A DNA stretch of 64,000 nucleotides from Eupeodes corollae (Eukaryota > Arthropoda > Insecta > Diptera > Syrphidae), in the NCBI RefSeq assembly GCF_945859685.1, contig NC_079147.1, forward strand, positions 307,766,485-307,830,484. Direction: 5' to 3'. Below are positions 34,521-44,173 of the stretch, in pieces. The notes under the pieces are model-generated. The model had not been told where the DNA came from. It did no database searches and saw only the letters and a list, made by a program, of their open reading frames with translations. Every line of letters begins with the position of its first letter. The first letter of the stretch is position 1. A program made the translations under genes and the position numbers.

Positions 34521-37500
34521 GGCGCGCTGCCGGAGACGCGCCTTAAAGTCCTAGCTGTGAATGTAAATTCACTGATTAGGATTGAACGAAGAGCCAATAT
34601 GTTCCAATTGTTGACAGACTACAGTCCCGATGTGTTTATGGCTAGCGAAACTAAGCTAAACCACAAACACAAATTGACTCATAAAAATTACAATATCGTA
34701 AGAAGAGACCGGCCCGACTCTACTCAAGGGGGCGGTGTCGCTCTCTTTATACGAAAAGGCATTAATTATAAAGTCATATACAACAATGAATTGCGAAAGC
34801 TCAAGACGCTAGAAGTTTGCGTTGTATGCATCTCTCTCTCTCAAGGAAAGCGGATGTATATGATTGCGGCTTATGCGGCTGGAGCTCCGCAGGTCACTTA
34901 CTTTGCATCAGAACTTGAGATTGTTTTTAGGGAACTTAAACTGAGCTTGGAAGAAAACTATTTCATCTTGGCCGGTGATTTGAACGCAAAACATGAAGAT
35001 TGGGGAAATCAACATAGTAATCCCAGAGGTAATCATCTTTTTAATTTGATGAATCTTTACAGCGTTGAATATGGCGTCGACCTGCTGGCTACTGAAAGGC
35101 CATCGTATCCAAGAAGCGGCTCCTTTCTGGACCTTTTGCTGTACGACACCAGACTGACAGTTACAGACAAAGTGGGTAATCACCCGCGAAACTGCTTACA
35201 GACAGTCGAGTACGACAGTGATCACTGCGGACTGGCTGCTGTAATGCAGATTCCGAACGAACGCGTGGAGTTGGAGGAATACGTTGCAACGCACTCTTAC
35301 AATTACAGTAAGATGCGTTGGCCTCGTTTCACCAACGCCTTAGCGAGAGAACTTCGTTCGAGTGACATAGCCCCACCAAACAACAGAAACCTGACAAATA
35401 CAGAAATTGACCAACACTTACAACAGATGGATGAAACAATAAAACGAACGATGGAACGGACAATCCCAAAGTACAAAGAACGGGACCAAATGGACGCTTA
35501 CAGAAACCCGACAATTGACGCACTACGTAGGCACAAAAGTGGCTTACTGACAAGACTCAAAAACTTGCACAGACGACTTACAGACCCACGCGACTTGGAG
35601 GTTAGGACACTGAAGTCGTCAATAAAAAATGTCAATCTGTTGATTAAGGAGAACTACAGGCTATCAATTAACAAGTACTGGGACCGCAAGATCCGGTCAG
35701 TTAATTCGAGCGACCCTAGTATGTTCCCTAAAATCAACAAGATATTCAGAAAAAAGAACGACAATGACCTTCCGAGTCTGAAACTCCAAAGAACCGAAGA
35801 AAACAGAGACGTACTCATGACAGCGCAAATAGATCCAGAAGAAGCCATCTTTGACGATGACTTTTATATAATTGAAGATCCGAAGGAAAAAGTGGAGGCA
35901 GTGGGATCTGCTTTCCAGCAAGTGTACAAGGTGAATGTTAGCATTCGCCCCAACCACGACCTGGAAAACAGAGCCCTACTTAATCACTTTTACCTTCGAA
36001 ATGATATGACACAATGGCGATCTGAGAACCGCGGTTTCATGCGGTTCAATGACGATTCCTTGGCAAATGCCATAATCGCCGAGCAAACGGGACCAAGTCC
36101 CTTGTTAGTGACGAAGGTTGAGCTTCAGCTCATCTTTAATTCAATAAAAAACAAAAAGTCAGCAGGTGTCGATGGTATATCCAACGTTGTACTTAGACAT
36201 TTACCGATGGAAGCAATTGACATTTACACCACGCTCTTCAATAATGCACTGAATAATGCATATTATCCAGTGCATTGGAAGACCGCTGTGGTTCATCCTC
36301 TCCCGAAAAAGGGAAAGGACAACTCCAACCCGTCAAATCTTCGGTCGATAAGTCTTCTTCCGAGCATCAGCAAAGTTTTCGAAAAGATCATTAATAGGGC
36401 TCTGACTAAGTGGGCTGCGGACAACAAAATTATTCCGGATAAACAGTTCGGGTTCAAGGCGGGTCATGACACAATTCATGCTGCGTCTAAACTCGTTTCT
36501 GATATCCAATGGAATAAATCAAAACAACAATGCACAGGTGCTGTCCTGGTTGATTTGGAAAAGGCCTTTGACACCGTATGGTTAGAGGGTCTTTACCTAA
36601 AACTGAGCAGGCTTGGCATTAGCAAGCCATTGTTGTATATACTTTATGATATGCTTAACGGTAGAAAGTTTGTTGTCAAAAGTGGCAATGTAACTTCTAC
36701 CACAACATTCTCAATTAAAAATGGTCTTCAACAGGGAGCGGTGAATTCGCCGATTCTCTTCAGCATTTACACCAGCGATCTGATAGGTAGTCTTACAAAG
36801 GCAATTGCGTACGCCGACGATCTAATTGCGTACAGAACGGCCCGAAAGGTTGAGGTTATTAGAATTCTCTTGCAGCGTGATTTCGACAAGATTCAGCGAT
36901 ATTGCGACGACTGGAAACTGAAAATAAATGTCCAGAAGTCAGAGACAATTCTGTTCCGGACTCCGTTGGCTAGGGCAACGAGGGATACGTGTAAGAATTG
37001 GCGCAAGATGGTCATCGTTGATCTTCACGGGCAGCCATTGGCGAGCAAAAATGAAGTGAAGTACCTCGGTATCTGGTTAGATCAGTATTTATATTTCGAC
37101 AGACATATAAATGCTGCTCTGACCAGGGCCAGAGGAGCCTTCGCTCTGACGAAACGACTGTTTTTTAGCAGTCGGCTTGACCCCAGAGTGAAGGTAATTT
37201 GCTACATGGCCCTCATACGGCCAATGATCGTTTATGGTTGTCCTGTGTGGTTCAACGTTGCCCCTTCCCAGATGGAGAAGTTTCGGGTGTTCGAGCGGCA
37301 GTGTTTACGACGCTGTACCGGCTTATATCGAACAGCCGAATCTTCTTATGTGCATTACTATTCCAACGAGGTCCTATACAACGGGGCTCGAATCAACAGA
37401 ATTGACAATTTCGTGATAAAACTCGTTCGAGGTCACATTGCAAGAGCTATGTCTTCGACCAACAATTTAATTTTCGGGGCGTTCTATCCGAACGACGAGT

Positions 37501-37598
37501 ATTTTGAAAGTGCACGCTTGAGCGGGTTCATTCCACCAGAGGCATTCCTCTTTTTAGACAAATGCGGTCTGATACAGATAGATTGGCAGTTCCGTTAA
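34518..37598 (+). CDS. LINE ORF2 protein, endonuclease and reverse transcriptase
   Basis: 1026 residues, uninterrupted. N-terminal apurinic-type endonuclease: NVNSL (Asn17), ASETKL (catalytic Glu44), GGGVALFIR, ILAGDLNAKHEDW (Asp154, Asn156) and YDSDHCGL (Asp235, His236). RT from about residue 535: KKSAGVDGIS, LRSISLLPSISKVFEK, KQFGFKAGHDT, VDLEKAFDTVW (catalytic Asp679), NGLQQGAVNSPILF, AYADDLIAY (Asp767, Asp768) and VKYLGIWLDQYL. The C-terminal part has a YGCPVWF block and no RNase H or CCHC motif. It nicks target DNA and copies the element RNA there. If the family is tRNA-specific, the endonuclease is the likely source of that choice. Length and order fit Jockey-clade ORF2. Confidence 0.95.
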   Translation: MGALPETRLKVLAVNVNSLIRIERRANMFQLLTDYSPDVFMASETKLNHKHKLTHKNYNIVRRDRPDSTQGGGVALFIRKGINYKVIYNNELRKLKTLEVCVVCISLSQGKRMYMIAAYAAGAPQVTYFASELEIVFRELKLSLEENYFILAGDLNAKHEDWGNQHSNPRGNHLFNLMNLYSVEYGVDLLATERPSYPRSGSFLDLLLYDTRLTVTDKVGNHPRNCLQTVEYDSDHCGLAAVMQIPNERVELEEYVATHSYNYSKMRWPRFTNALARELRSSDIAPPNNRNLTNTEIDQHLQQMDETIKRTMERTIPKYKERDQMDAYRNPTIDALRRHKSGLLTRLKNLHRRLTDPRDLEVRTLKSSIKNVNLLIKENYRLSINKYWDRKIRSVNSSDPSMFPKINKIFRKKNDNDLPSLKLQRTEENRDVLMTAQIDPEEAIFDDDFYIIEDPKEKVEAVGSAFQQVYKVNVSIRPNHDLENRALLNHFYLRNDMTQWRSENRGFMRFNDDSLANAIIAEQTGPSPLLVTKVELQLIFNSIKNKKSAGVDGISNVVLRHLPMEAIDIYTTLFNNALNNAYYPVHWKTAVVHPLPKKGKDNSNPSNLRSISLLPSISKVFEKIINRALTKWAADNKIIPDKQFGFKAGHDTIHAASKLVSDIQWNKSKQQCTGAVLVDLEKAFDTVWLEGLYLKLSRLGISKPLLYILYDMLNGRKFVVKSGNVTSTTTFSIKNGLQQGAVNSPILFSIYTSDLIGSLTKAIAYADDLIAYRTARKVEVIRILLQRDFDKIQRYCDDWKLKINVQKSETILFRTPLARATRDTCKNWRKMVIVDLHGQPLASKNEVKYLGIWLDQYLYFDRHINAALTRARGAFALTKRLFFSSRLDPRVKVICYMALIRPMIVYGCPVWFNVAPSQMEKFRVFERQCLRRCTGLYRTAESSYVHYYSNEVLYNGARINRIDNFVIKLVRGHIARAMSSTNNLIFGAFYPNDEYFESARLSGFIPPEAFLFLDKCGLIQIDWQFR

Positions 37599-38366
37599 TC
37601 TACCACGTCAGACGAAGAACCGTGGATAGGCGACTCCTGTACAATCGGGACGTCATGGCACAAGGTGGAGCAGAGCTCCTTCGGTTCAGTAGGGCTGTGT
37701 CCGAACGGGACCGAACTGATAGGGTGAAGCAGGAGAACCAGTTTTGGTGGCTTCAATCGGCACTTGATAGTGGGTAGTCGGGATGGGGTTTTAAGCCTTG
37801 GCCGGCTTACATACTTGTTTTATAGTTTTAGGGTTTAGTTTTAAGTAGAATAGGCATGGTGGCACAAAAAAAAAAAAATACAAAAAAAAATTAATTAAAA
37901 AAAAAAAAACAAAAAAACAAAAAAAAAATTTAAAAACAATAAAAAAACAAAGAAAAAAAAAAAAAAAAAAACATACAAAAAAGACAGTAAAATATAAAAA
38001 CAAAACACGTTAGATTTGCTGCTGTGGTTGTTCTAGTTTTAAGTAGTTTATAGGTAGAATAGGTAGTTTAAGTTAGCTTTAAGTTTTATTTAAGGACCTA
38101 ATTTTAAGTAGTTTTTTAAGTGAAAATAAAAAAAGGACCTTGATATTAGTTTTTTCTCATAATTTTCTAATAAATACAAAATAAATAAAATTAAAATGAA
38201 GTAAAATAGATCTTAGGGCCGAAAGGCATTAGTTTTAAGTGTTATAGTTTAGCTTAGAGTGTCCGTATGGGACCATTAAGTTAGTTGTAAGTTATGGATA
38301 ATTAGGCTAGTTTTATGAATTTTTGTCTAGCTTTAAGATAGGTTTAAGAATGAATTAATAAAAATG

Positions 38367-38398
<32 letters not shown>
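37599..38398 (+). other. LINE 3' UTR with internal A-rich tract and terminal poly(A)
   Basis: The first 265 bases (to about 37864) are shared with copy 1, which ends there. A degenerate A-rich tract of about 120 bases (37866-37990) follows, then about 370 bases that reuse words from before the tract (TAGTTTTAAGTAG, TAGAATAGG). An AATAAA signal at about 38357 precedes the terminal A27 (38372-38398). The layout suggests either two alternative 3' ends or a 3' duplication/transduction past an earlier poly(A). Confidence 0.75.
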
Positions 38399-38412
38399 TT
38401 AGAGCGTCGTGC
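38399..38412 (+). repeat. 3' target-site duplication, TTAGAGCGTCGTGC
   Basis: Exact copy of 32335-32348, placed right after the poly(A) and continuous with the 3' half of tRNA-Ile. Confidence 0.95.
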
Positions 38413-38453
38413 TAATAACGCGAAGGTCGTGGGTTCGATCCCCCCATGGGCCA
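38413..38453 (+). tRNA. tRNA-Ile(AAU), 3' half, interrupted
   Basis: It starts TAATAACGCGA (the rest of the anticodon loop, with AAT, and the 3' anticodon stem), then variable loop, T arm with box B GGTTCGATCCC (38432-38442) and acceptor strand ATGGGCC with discriminator A at 38453. A T6 run at 38461-38466 is the old Pol III terminator. Box A is now about 6.1 kb upstream, so normal tRNA expression from this locus should be lost. Confidence 0.95.
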
Positions 38454-38466
38454 AATTATATTTTTT

Positions 38467-40439
38467 ATTTTTATTTTATTCAATTCAATTCTTCTCATAA
38501 TTTATTTAAAAAAAAACTTGCTTTTTTATCATGTGTGAAAAATGAATCTACGTGTTTTCATGTTTCAATTTCAGTTTTCTACTGACAAAAATTCAATTTC
38601 CTCACATTAGATCGATCTACGAGTATGTACATAAATGAAAAGTGAAGAAGTATTTTTGTCATTCCTCATGATATCTTTTTCAAAAATAAAATTGGAATTT
38701 TTAAAAATCAACGCAAGACAAAAATCAATGAGAGAGAAGCATCTATCAGCTTCAAACAATAAAATCTTTGAAATTTATCACACGAGGTCTTCTTCAATGC
38801 TGTTATATCCTACTTTCAAATGTATCTTCTAACTCTCACTCTTTTCTATTTATGCAAATAACAAATCGAAGTAAATATATTTATTTCAATAAACGGTACG
38901 CAGGCATTTTTGTATCTGTATTTTCCCACGTGCCAAAGTACCTTTTTCCTATGAAAAAAGGAACCTAAAAGAGACCAAACCAGGACGATACCAAAGATGT
39001 TTTCAGAAGAGAAGGAATGAGCTTTTTTGATGCCTCCACCATCAGCTTCTGCTTTGCAACACTCGTATCTTGAACTTCAATCGCGTTCTATGCTGAGGGG
39101 TAGATTGTTGATGTGTCGGTGTGTTGCATGGAAATGTTGGCATTGGTAGATTAGATTTATTTGCCCGGAATGGAGGTAATCAAATGAAGTCAAGTCACCG
39201 CAGAATCCGCAACTTGATTCTTCGTGCCATCATCTCTAATTGGGTAATAAAATTTCATGGCACATCGCTTTGGCTGTGCAAGCGTTTATTTTTTAAATTC
39301 AACTTCACTCATCTATCGCTGTCGCGGTTAAGTTGCAACCTCACTCTTCAAAAATACGGTAGAATATCTTCGATAGGCGATCAGAGTTCGTTTGGCTTTG
39401 GATGTTGACACAAGCATCGGAGTGGCTATTATGTATGTAAGTGGTCCAGATCCTTGTTCCTGATGCTGGTTCATACTGGTTGGAGCGAAGGACGAAAAGG
39501 ACTATTATTGCAAAGTGTCATGTTTGCTGATTAATGTTTTGGCTTTTGAGTATTGGGTATTTTCGGTGGGTTGAATGATGCTATGATGTTTAATTTAAAT
39601 TTCGAGGAGTTTTACGATCGCCAATTTGAGTCCTTGAATGTTAGGAGTTCGTTTACAGTGTTCACACCTATTTGAGTGTCCTTGCTATCAGTTCATCGAA
39701 ATAAAGAATAGAAGAAGAAGTCATGGCCTCACTGGCTTACAGAGTGAGTATTACAGAAATTGAAGCATCTAATTGAATTTTCATTTCCATTTCCATCGAC
39801 CAAAGTTTTTGTCATAAAAACGACATAAAAACCGAATGGTTTTTAATTTCAATTATTCGGTGTATGGTGTGTACATAATGAAGAACTTAAAACGTTCCAC
39901 ATAGCTATAGCGTTTTTTTGTTAGTTAGTTTGCAGTTGAACTGGTCCTGACCTTTTGATTTGAACTCTGACATTAGCTTTGAACATAAAAAAGTCGATTT
40001 GGAAATGGAGGCAGTCATCAACAAAATTAAAATGATAATAAACCATGAGAACCACCCTAGGCGTTGATTCCAAAAAAGTTTAAAAATACAATCTCAACTT
40101 GAAGACAAAAATATCTTAAGACAATTCATTTTAACATAGATGGCATTACTTTCAAAAAGTCTAAAGTTAAATATTAAATACTTACTTTTGTACCAAATTT
40201 AAACATTTTTAATTGGTAGAAAAATCAAATGACAACTAAGAAGCAAAACAATTATGCATAGATGTTTTTTTAAAAAAGGGTTAAGACCAATTGTTTTTTT
40301 ACCTAGTTATCATACTTGGATCAAGATTTGTAATTCAATCTTTTGAAAGACATTTTGCTAATCACAATCCAATGGTTTTGAATTTTCAGTTGTTCAGAAA
40401 TTTGATTTAAATATTATGATAATCAAACACTTTTGGACA
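38467..40439. other. non-coding, no gene or transposon recognised
   Basis: A/T-rich flank of the tRNA gene. It includes one TACGAGTA octamer (38618). No recognisable coding domain. Confidence 0.55.
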
Positions 40440-40975
40440 CTTAAAACACAAAAGTGTAAGGCTGGAATTCGACATTTGTCCAACTAAGATGTTAAACCAA
40501 TTTTTTTTCCGTATCGTCTGATATTTACGAAAATTTAATAGCCCAACGAAAAACAATAGTCAATCAACCTACTACGAAAATGGTTATTTTCCAACAAAAT
40601 TTTCTTTAGCGACGAAGCACATTTCTCACTAGGCGGGTATGGTAGGCACTAAACAAAATGTTCGTATTTGGGTATTTAAGAATTATCAAATAATTGAAAA
40701 GATTAAGAATTATCAAATAATTGAAGAGAGGCCATTACGTCCAAATACAAAATCGCCGTTTGGTACGCTGTTTGGTCCGAAGGTTTGATTGGACCTTACT
40801 TCTTGGAAATCGACGATGTAACGACTGTCACCATCAGTTCGGAGCGTTATGTTCATTTGATAACTGACTTTTTTTTGCTTGCTATTTAATACAACTTGGG
40901 GAATATGTGGTTTCAACAAGTCGGTGTCATATGCCACACAACTTGACCAAATAAAAATAAAAACTGTCAACTCGG
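40440..40975 (+). mobile_element. mariner-type transposon remnant
   Basis: Broken plus-strand frames give successive transposase blocks: FSDEAHFSLGGY (around 40605-40640), a short IIEERPLRPN block, KIAVWYAVWSEGLIGPYFLEIDD, VTISSERYVHLITDFF and NMWFQQVG.ICHTT near 40905-40940. These are the region around the second catalytic Asp up to the third catalytic motif. A perfect 23-bp direct repeat (40676-40698 and 40703-40725, period 27) adds a local duplication. Same family as 7740-8520 and 17975-18115. Confidence 0.82.
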
Positions 40976-41120
40976 TTTTTCTATAATTTTAATATAAAGT
41001 TTCAATATATAACATAAAATTTAATCCATGTCTCTAGCGTTATTGGTTCGGGGGATATTTAGGCTTAACCAAAATTTTTACCTTTTTTTTAAATTGCTAT
41101 GGTAAAAAAATTTGTTGGGA

Positions 41121-41153
41121 GTCCTTTCTGCATCTTTCTGCATCTTTCTGCAT
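41121..41153 (+). repeat. three-unit 10-bp tandem repeat
   Basis: CTTTCTGCAT-type decamer repeated three times in a row (TTTCTGCATC phase). Small minisatellite. Confidence 0.8.
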
Positions 41154-41799
41154 TATTTTCTGTATAACACAATTTATTTGAAGTCGATATCTCAACTAGT
41201 TCATAAGCTATGGACGACGAACGGACGTACGAACCCACGTACACTCGCACACACAGATATCTCTCTAAAAATCTCTTATTTCGACTCTAGGCACCTTAAA
41301 ACGTCAGGAAATGTCAATTAGACAAATTTGACCGATTACAATAACTTCCTATGGGAAGTTAATAACTGCAACTCTTGCAATAATATATTAAAATATTCCG
41401 GTTTTGAAAGTCAAGACTATTTTAGTTATGCCAAGAGTTTTCTAAAAGTAAGCACGCCAGCACAAAATATTGATTTAAGAAATAGAGAGAAAAATTAGAC
41501 CAATTTTTTAAATTGTGAAAATGAGTGCTAAACTAAATGTGTTATGTCTCCTTCTGAAAATTGAAAATTCGTATGCGTACGTTTTTATGAGGTTTTAATT
41601 CAAGTTATTGGTATATAAGATTATGTTTGACCCTTCTTTTAAAAAAAACTGTCAAATTGATGTTTCGAAATTTGTTTAGTTTGTTTTAATTTAAACAAAT
41701 ATTTCCGTTGAATTTGTTTAAATTTTTTAAATAAAATAGAATACAATTTACTTTCACTTTCCTTGGGTTTACGTGTAAACCATTTCGATTCACTATAAG

Positions 41800-42162
41800 T
41801 AAAACTTGCATTTCTCCCCTTTACTTTTTAATCTGGCTTCACTTAACCTTTTCATAACCTCCTTCAGTATTTCCAGATGTTTTTCAAAATTTTCTGTGAT
41901 GATGAGATGCCGTTTAACTATAGATGAAAACATATGGTTCGAGGTCGGCACCCCAAAACTCTGTCGATAAATAACTCCCGAGTCACAAGCAAATTGTGAA
42001 GACCAAAAGGCATTATCCTAAACTGGAAAAAACCCTAAAAGAAACCGTGAGGGCAGTGTAAGGCTTTGATTCCTCTTTCATAGAAATCTGCCAATATTCC
42101 AATGTCTAGCTGAGACACAAACCTAAAACTTAAAGTCTACCTAAAATTGAATTAATGTATGG
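41800..42162 (-). pseudogene. Gypsy-type pol, RT second half (downstream of RTE insertion)
   Basis: On the minus strand the decayed frame continues a Ty3/Gypsy RT: YWQI block, SKPYTALTV, QF.IMPFGLHN, a GADLEPYVF-type block and a HLEILKEVMKRL end. Frameshifts and stops are present. It joins in frame order with 44174-44460 across the RTE LINE at 42178-44158. Confidence 0.82.
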
Positions 42163-42177
42163 AAGTGGATAAGCATG
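42163..42177. repeat. 5' target-site duplication of RTE LINE, AAGTGGATAAGCATG
   Basis: Perfect 15-bp match to 44159-44173. On the minus strand it encodes part of the Gypsy RT block HAYPL. Confidence 0.92.
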
Positions 42178-42945
42178 GATTCAGGCTCATAGATTTTGCT
42201 GCGGGGCGAAACGTCATGGTAACCAGTACGCGTTTTCCACACCTCAACATCCACAAAGGAACTTGAACTTCTCCAGATCAATCTACCGTCAACCAGATTG
42301 ACCATATTGCGATCGACGCCAGACACGATTCCAGCATTATGGATGTACGAACTTTCCGAGGAGCTAACATCGACTCGGACCACTACCTCGTTGTAGCCAA
42401 GGTAGCACTTCGCATTTCCAGACCCAAGGCAAAACAGGGTGGTGCTGGGAGAAGGTACAACGTCGAACGGCTACAATCGCTAGAGATCACCAAATCCTTT
42501 TCCGAACGAGTTACAAGTAACCTCTTTTGAAGTTCTCTGCCGCCAACACAATGTATCGAAAACCAGTGGCAACATTGCCAAGATAATCTGAGAGAGAAAG
42601 TTTTAGGAACATATTGTGAAACGAAATTCACAGGTACATAAGCCTAGACCCGAAGGCTGCAAAGACGAAAGTGGAAACATCATAGTAGAACCGCAGTCAA
42701 TGCTGAGGATATGGAAGGACCACTTCTGCAGACTGTATAACGGCGACGAAGAACGACGAAGGCCAAAAATCCAGTCCTCCCGACTTAGACGAAGTAAAGA
42801 TTTCCATATCTAAGTTGAAGTCTAATAAAGCCGCTGGATCGAAGGGCTTGAATGCCGAGCTCTTTAAAGCAGCTGGAGATAAGTTGGTTAGGAACATGCA
42901 CCAACTTATCTGTAAGATGTGGTCGGAAGAAAGCATGCCCGATGA

Positions 42946-43305
42946 ATGGAACCTCAGTATTGTTTGCCCGATCCTGCAAAAGGAGACCCTCTAAACTGCA
43001 CCAACTATAGAGGAATCAGTCTACTTAACATCGCCTATAAAATCTTCTCTGCCGTAATATGTAAACGTCTAAAGCCCATCGTCAACAACCTGATAGGTCC
43101 TTATCAGTGTGGTTTTAGACTAGAAAAGTCCACAGTGGATCAAATATTCACATTACGGCAGATCTTGGAAAAAAACCAAGAACACCAAATCGTCACCCAC
43201 CTCCTTTTCATCGATTTCAACCCGCATATGACAGCATCTACAGAACCTTTCGAAGTCAAAAAAGGTTTTAGACAAGGTGAAGCGCTGTCATGTGATTTTT
43301 TTTAA
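42946..43305 (+). pseudogene. RTE reverse transcriptase, fingers and palm fragment
   Basis: 119-codon piece with NYRGISLLNIAYKIFSAVICKRLKP, GPYQCGFRLEKSTVDQ, LFIDFN and SEPFEVKKGFRQGEALSCDFF-like blocks. A deletion after LFIDFN removes the usual KAAYDSI block and the next stretch. The ORF continues with a frame change at 43277. Confidence 0.82.
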
Positions 43306-43762
43306 CATCGTGCTTGAAAGAATAGTGCAGAGCTCAGACGTCAACACTGGAGGGACTATCTTTCAAAAGTCTGTCCAATTACTAGAATATGCTGATGACA
43401 TTGACATAATCGGAATTATGATTATTGAGGGAGAGGCGGCAAAAATGGGTTTAACCAAATCAAATTACATGCTGTCGTCAGAAAAGGACATACAACACCG
43501 ACGTCGTGGTCAAAACGTCACCATCGACAGACGTAACTTTGAGGTAGTCAAGGACTTCGTCTACCTAGGCTCCGCTGTAAACACAGAAAACAACACCAGC
43601 GCTGAGATCAAACGCAGAATAGCTCTTGCTTACCACTGTTTCTTTGGACTAAGAAAGCAGTTGAGTGGTAAAGTCTTCTCTCGAGGGACCAAAGTGTTGC
43701 TATATAAGACCCTTATCATCCCCGTCCTGCTTTACGGAGCAGAAGCATGGACCATGGGATGA
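43277..43762 (+). pseudogene. RTE reverse transcriptase, YADD and thumb fragment
   Basis: 161-codon piece from FFNIVLERIVQ through LEYADDIDIIG (YADD intact) to VYLGSAVN and VLLYGAEAW. A short deletion follows the YADD box. The next piece at 43665-43910 and 43934-44137 holds the C-terminal region. Confidence 0.82.
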
Positions 43763-44158
43763 AAGCACCTTGGGTCGCTTCGAAAGAAAAGTTCTTCGTG
43801 TGATCTACGGTCCCGTATGCATAGAAGGGGAGTGGAGGAGAAGATGGAACGACGAACTGTACGGTCTGTACAGCGACGTAGACTTAGCCAGAAAAGTACA
43901 TGACGACTAATATGGCTGGGTCACGTAGAGCGCATGGAAACCAATTCTCCGGCCTGGAAAGTCTTCGAATCCGCACCCACGGGACAGTGCAGTAGAGGAA
44001 GACCGCGAATCAGGTGGCGCGCACAAGTGGAAGGTGACCTCACCCAACTTGGAGCGCGAAACTGGAGACATCTAGCTAGGGACCGATCTAGATGGAGAAG
44101 TTTGTTGGGTGTGGCCCTATTTCACACAGGACTGTAGCGCCACCTTAAGTAAGTAAGA

Positions 44159-44173
44159 AAGTGGATAAGCATG
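44159..44173. repeat. 3' target-site duplication of RTE LINE, AAGTGGATAAGCATG
   Basis: Exact copy of 42163-42177 right after the TAAGTAAG tail. Confidence 0.92.

Larger units (their letters stand above)
32349..38398 (+). mobile_element. full-length Jockey-type non-LTR retrotransposon inserted in tRNA-Ile
   Basis: 6050-bp element with a 250-bp 5' leader, ORF1 (32599-34518), ORF2 (34518-37598), an 800-bp 3' UTR and a terminal poly(A) (38372-38398). Both ORFs are open from end to end and all catalytic motifs checked are intact, so it is likely young and possibly competent. ORF1 has the three-knuckle pattern of the Jockey clade, and ORF2 has an endonuclease and RT but no RNase H domain, which also fits Jockey. 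A 14-bp target duplication flanks it. Two decayed relatives in the window share its RT region. The clade call is from recalled motifs; a tree is needed for the exact position. Confidence 0.93.
42178..44158 (+). mobile_element. RTE-clade non-LTR retrotransposon, 5'-truncated, decayed
   Basis: It begins within the endonuclease (broken block ...HLNIHKGT, then NQIDHIAIDARH, MDVRTFRGANIDSDHYLV with the SDH motif near 42372-42380), then a linker, then RT: NYRGISLLNIAYKIFS, IGPYQCGFRLEKSTVDQIF, HLLFIDFN (catalytic Asp), KKGFRQGEALSCDFFN, LEYADDIDIIG (YADD) and VYLGSAVNTENNTSAEIKRRI, ending near YGAEAWTM and a C-terminal RMETNSP.WKV block. The 3' end is the TTAAGTAAGTAAG tail I associate with insect RTE elements. 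Frameshifts at about 43300, 43450 and 43760 and a deletion inside the RT make it inactive. Confidence 0.88.

Noticed and set aside
37866..37990. A-rich tract as a separate poly(A) end of an independent insertion
   Set aside because: There is no second target duplication, and downstream sequence repeats LINE 3' UTR words, so it is treated as part of the same element.
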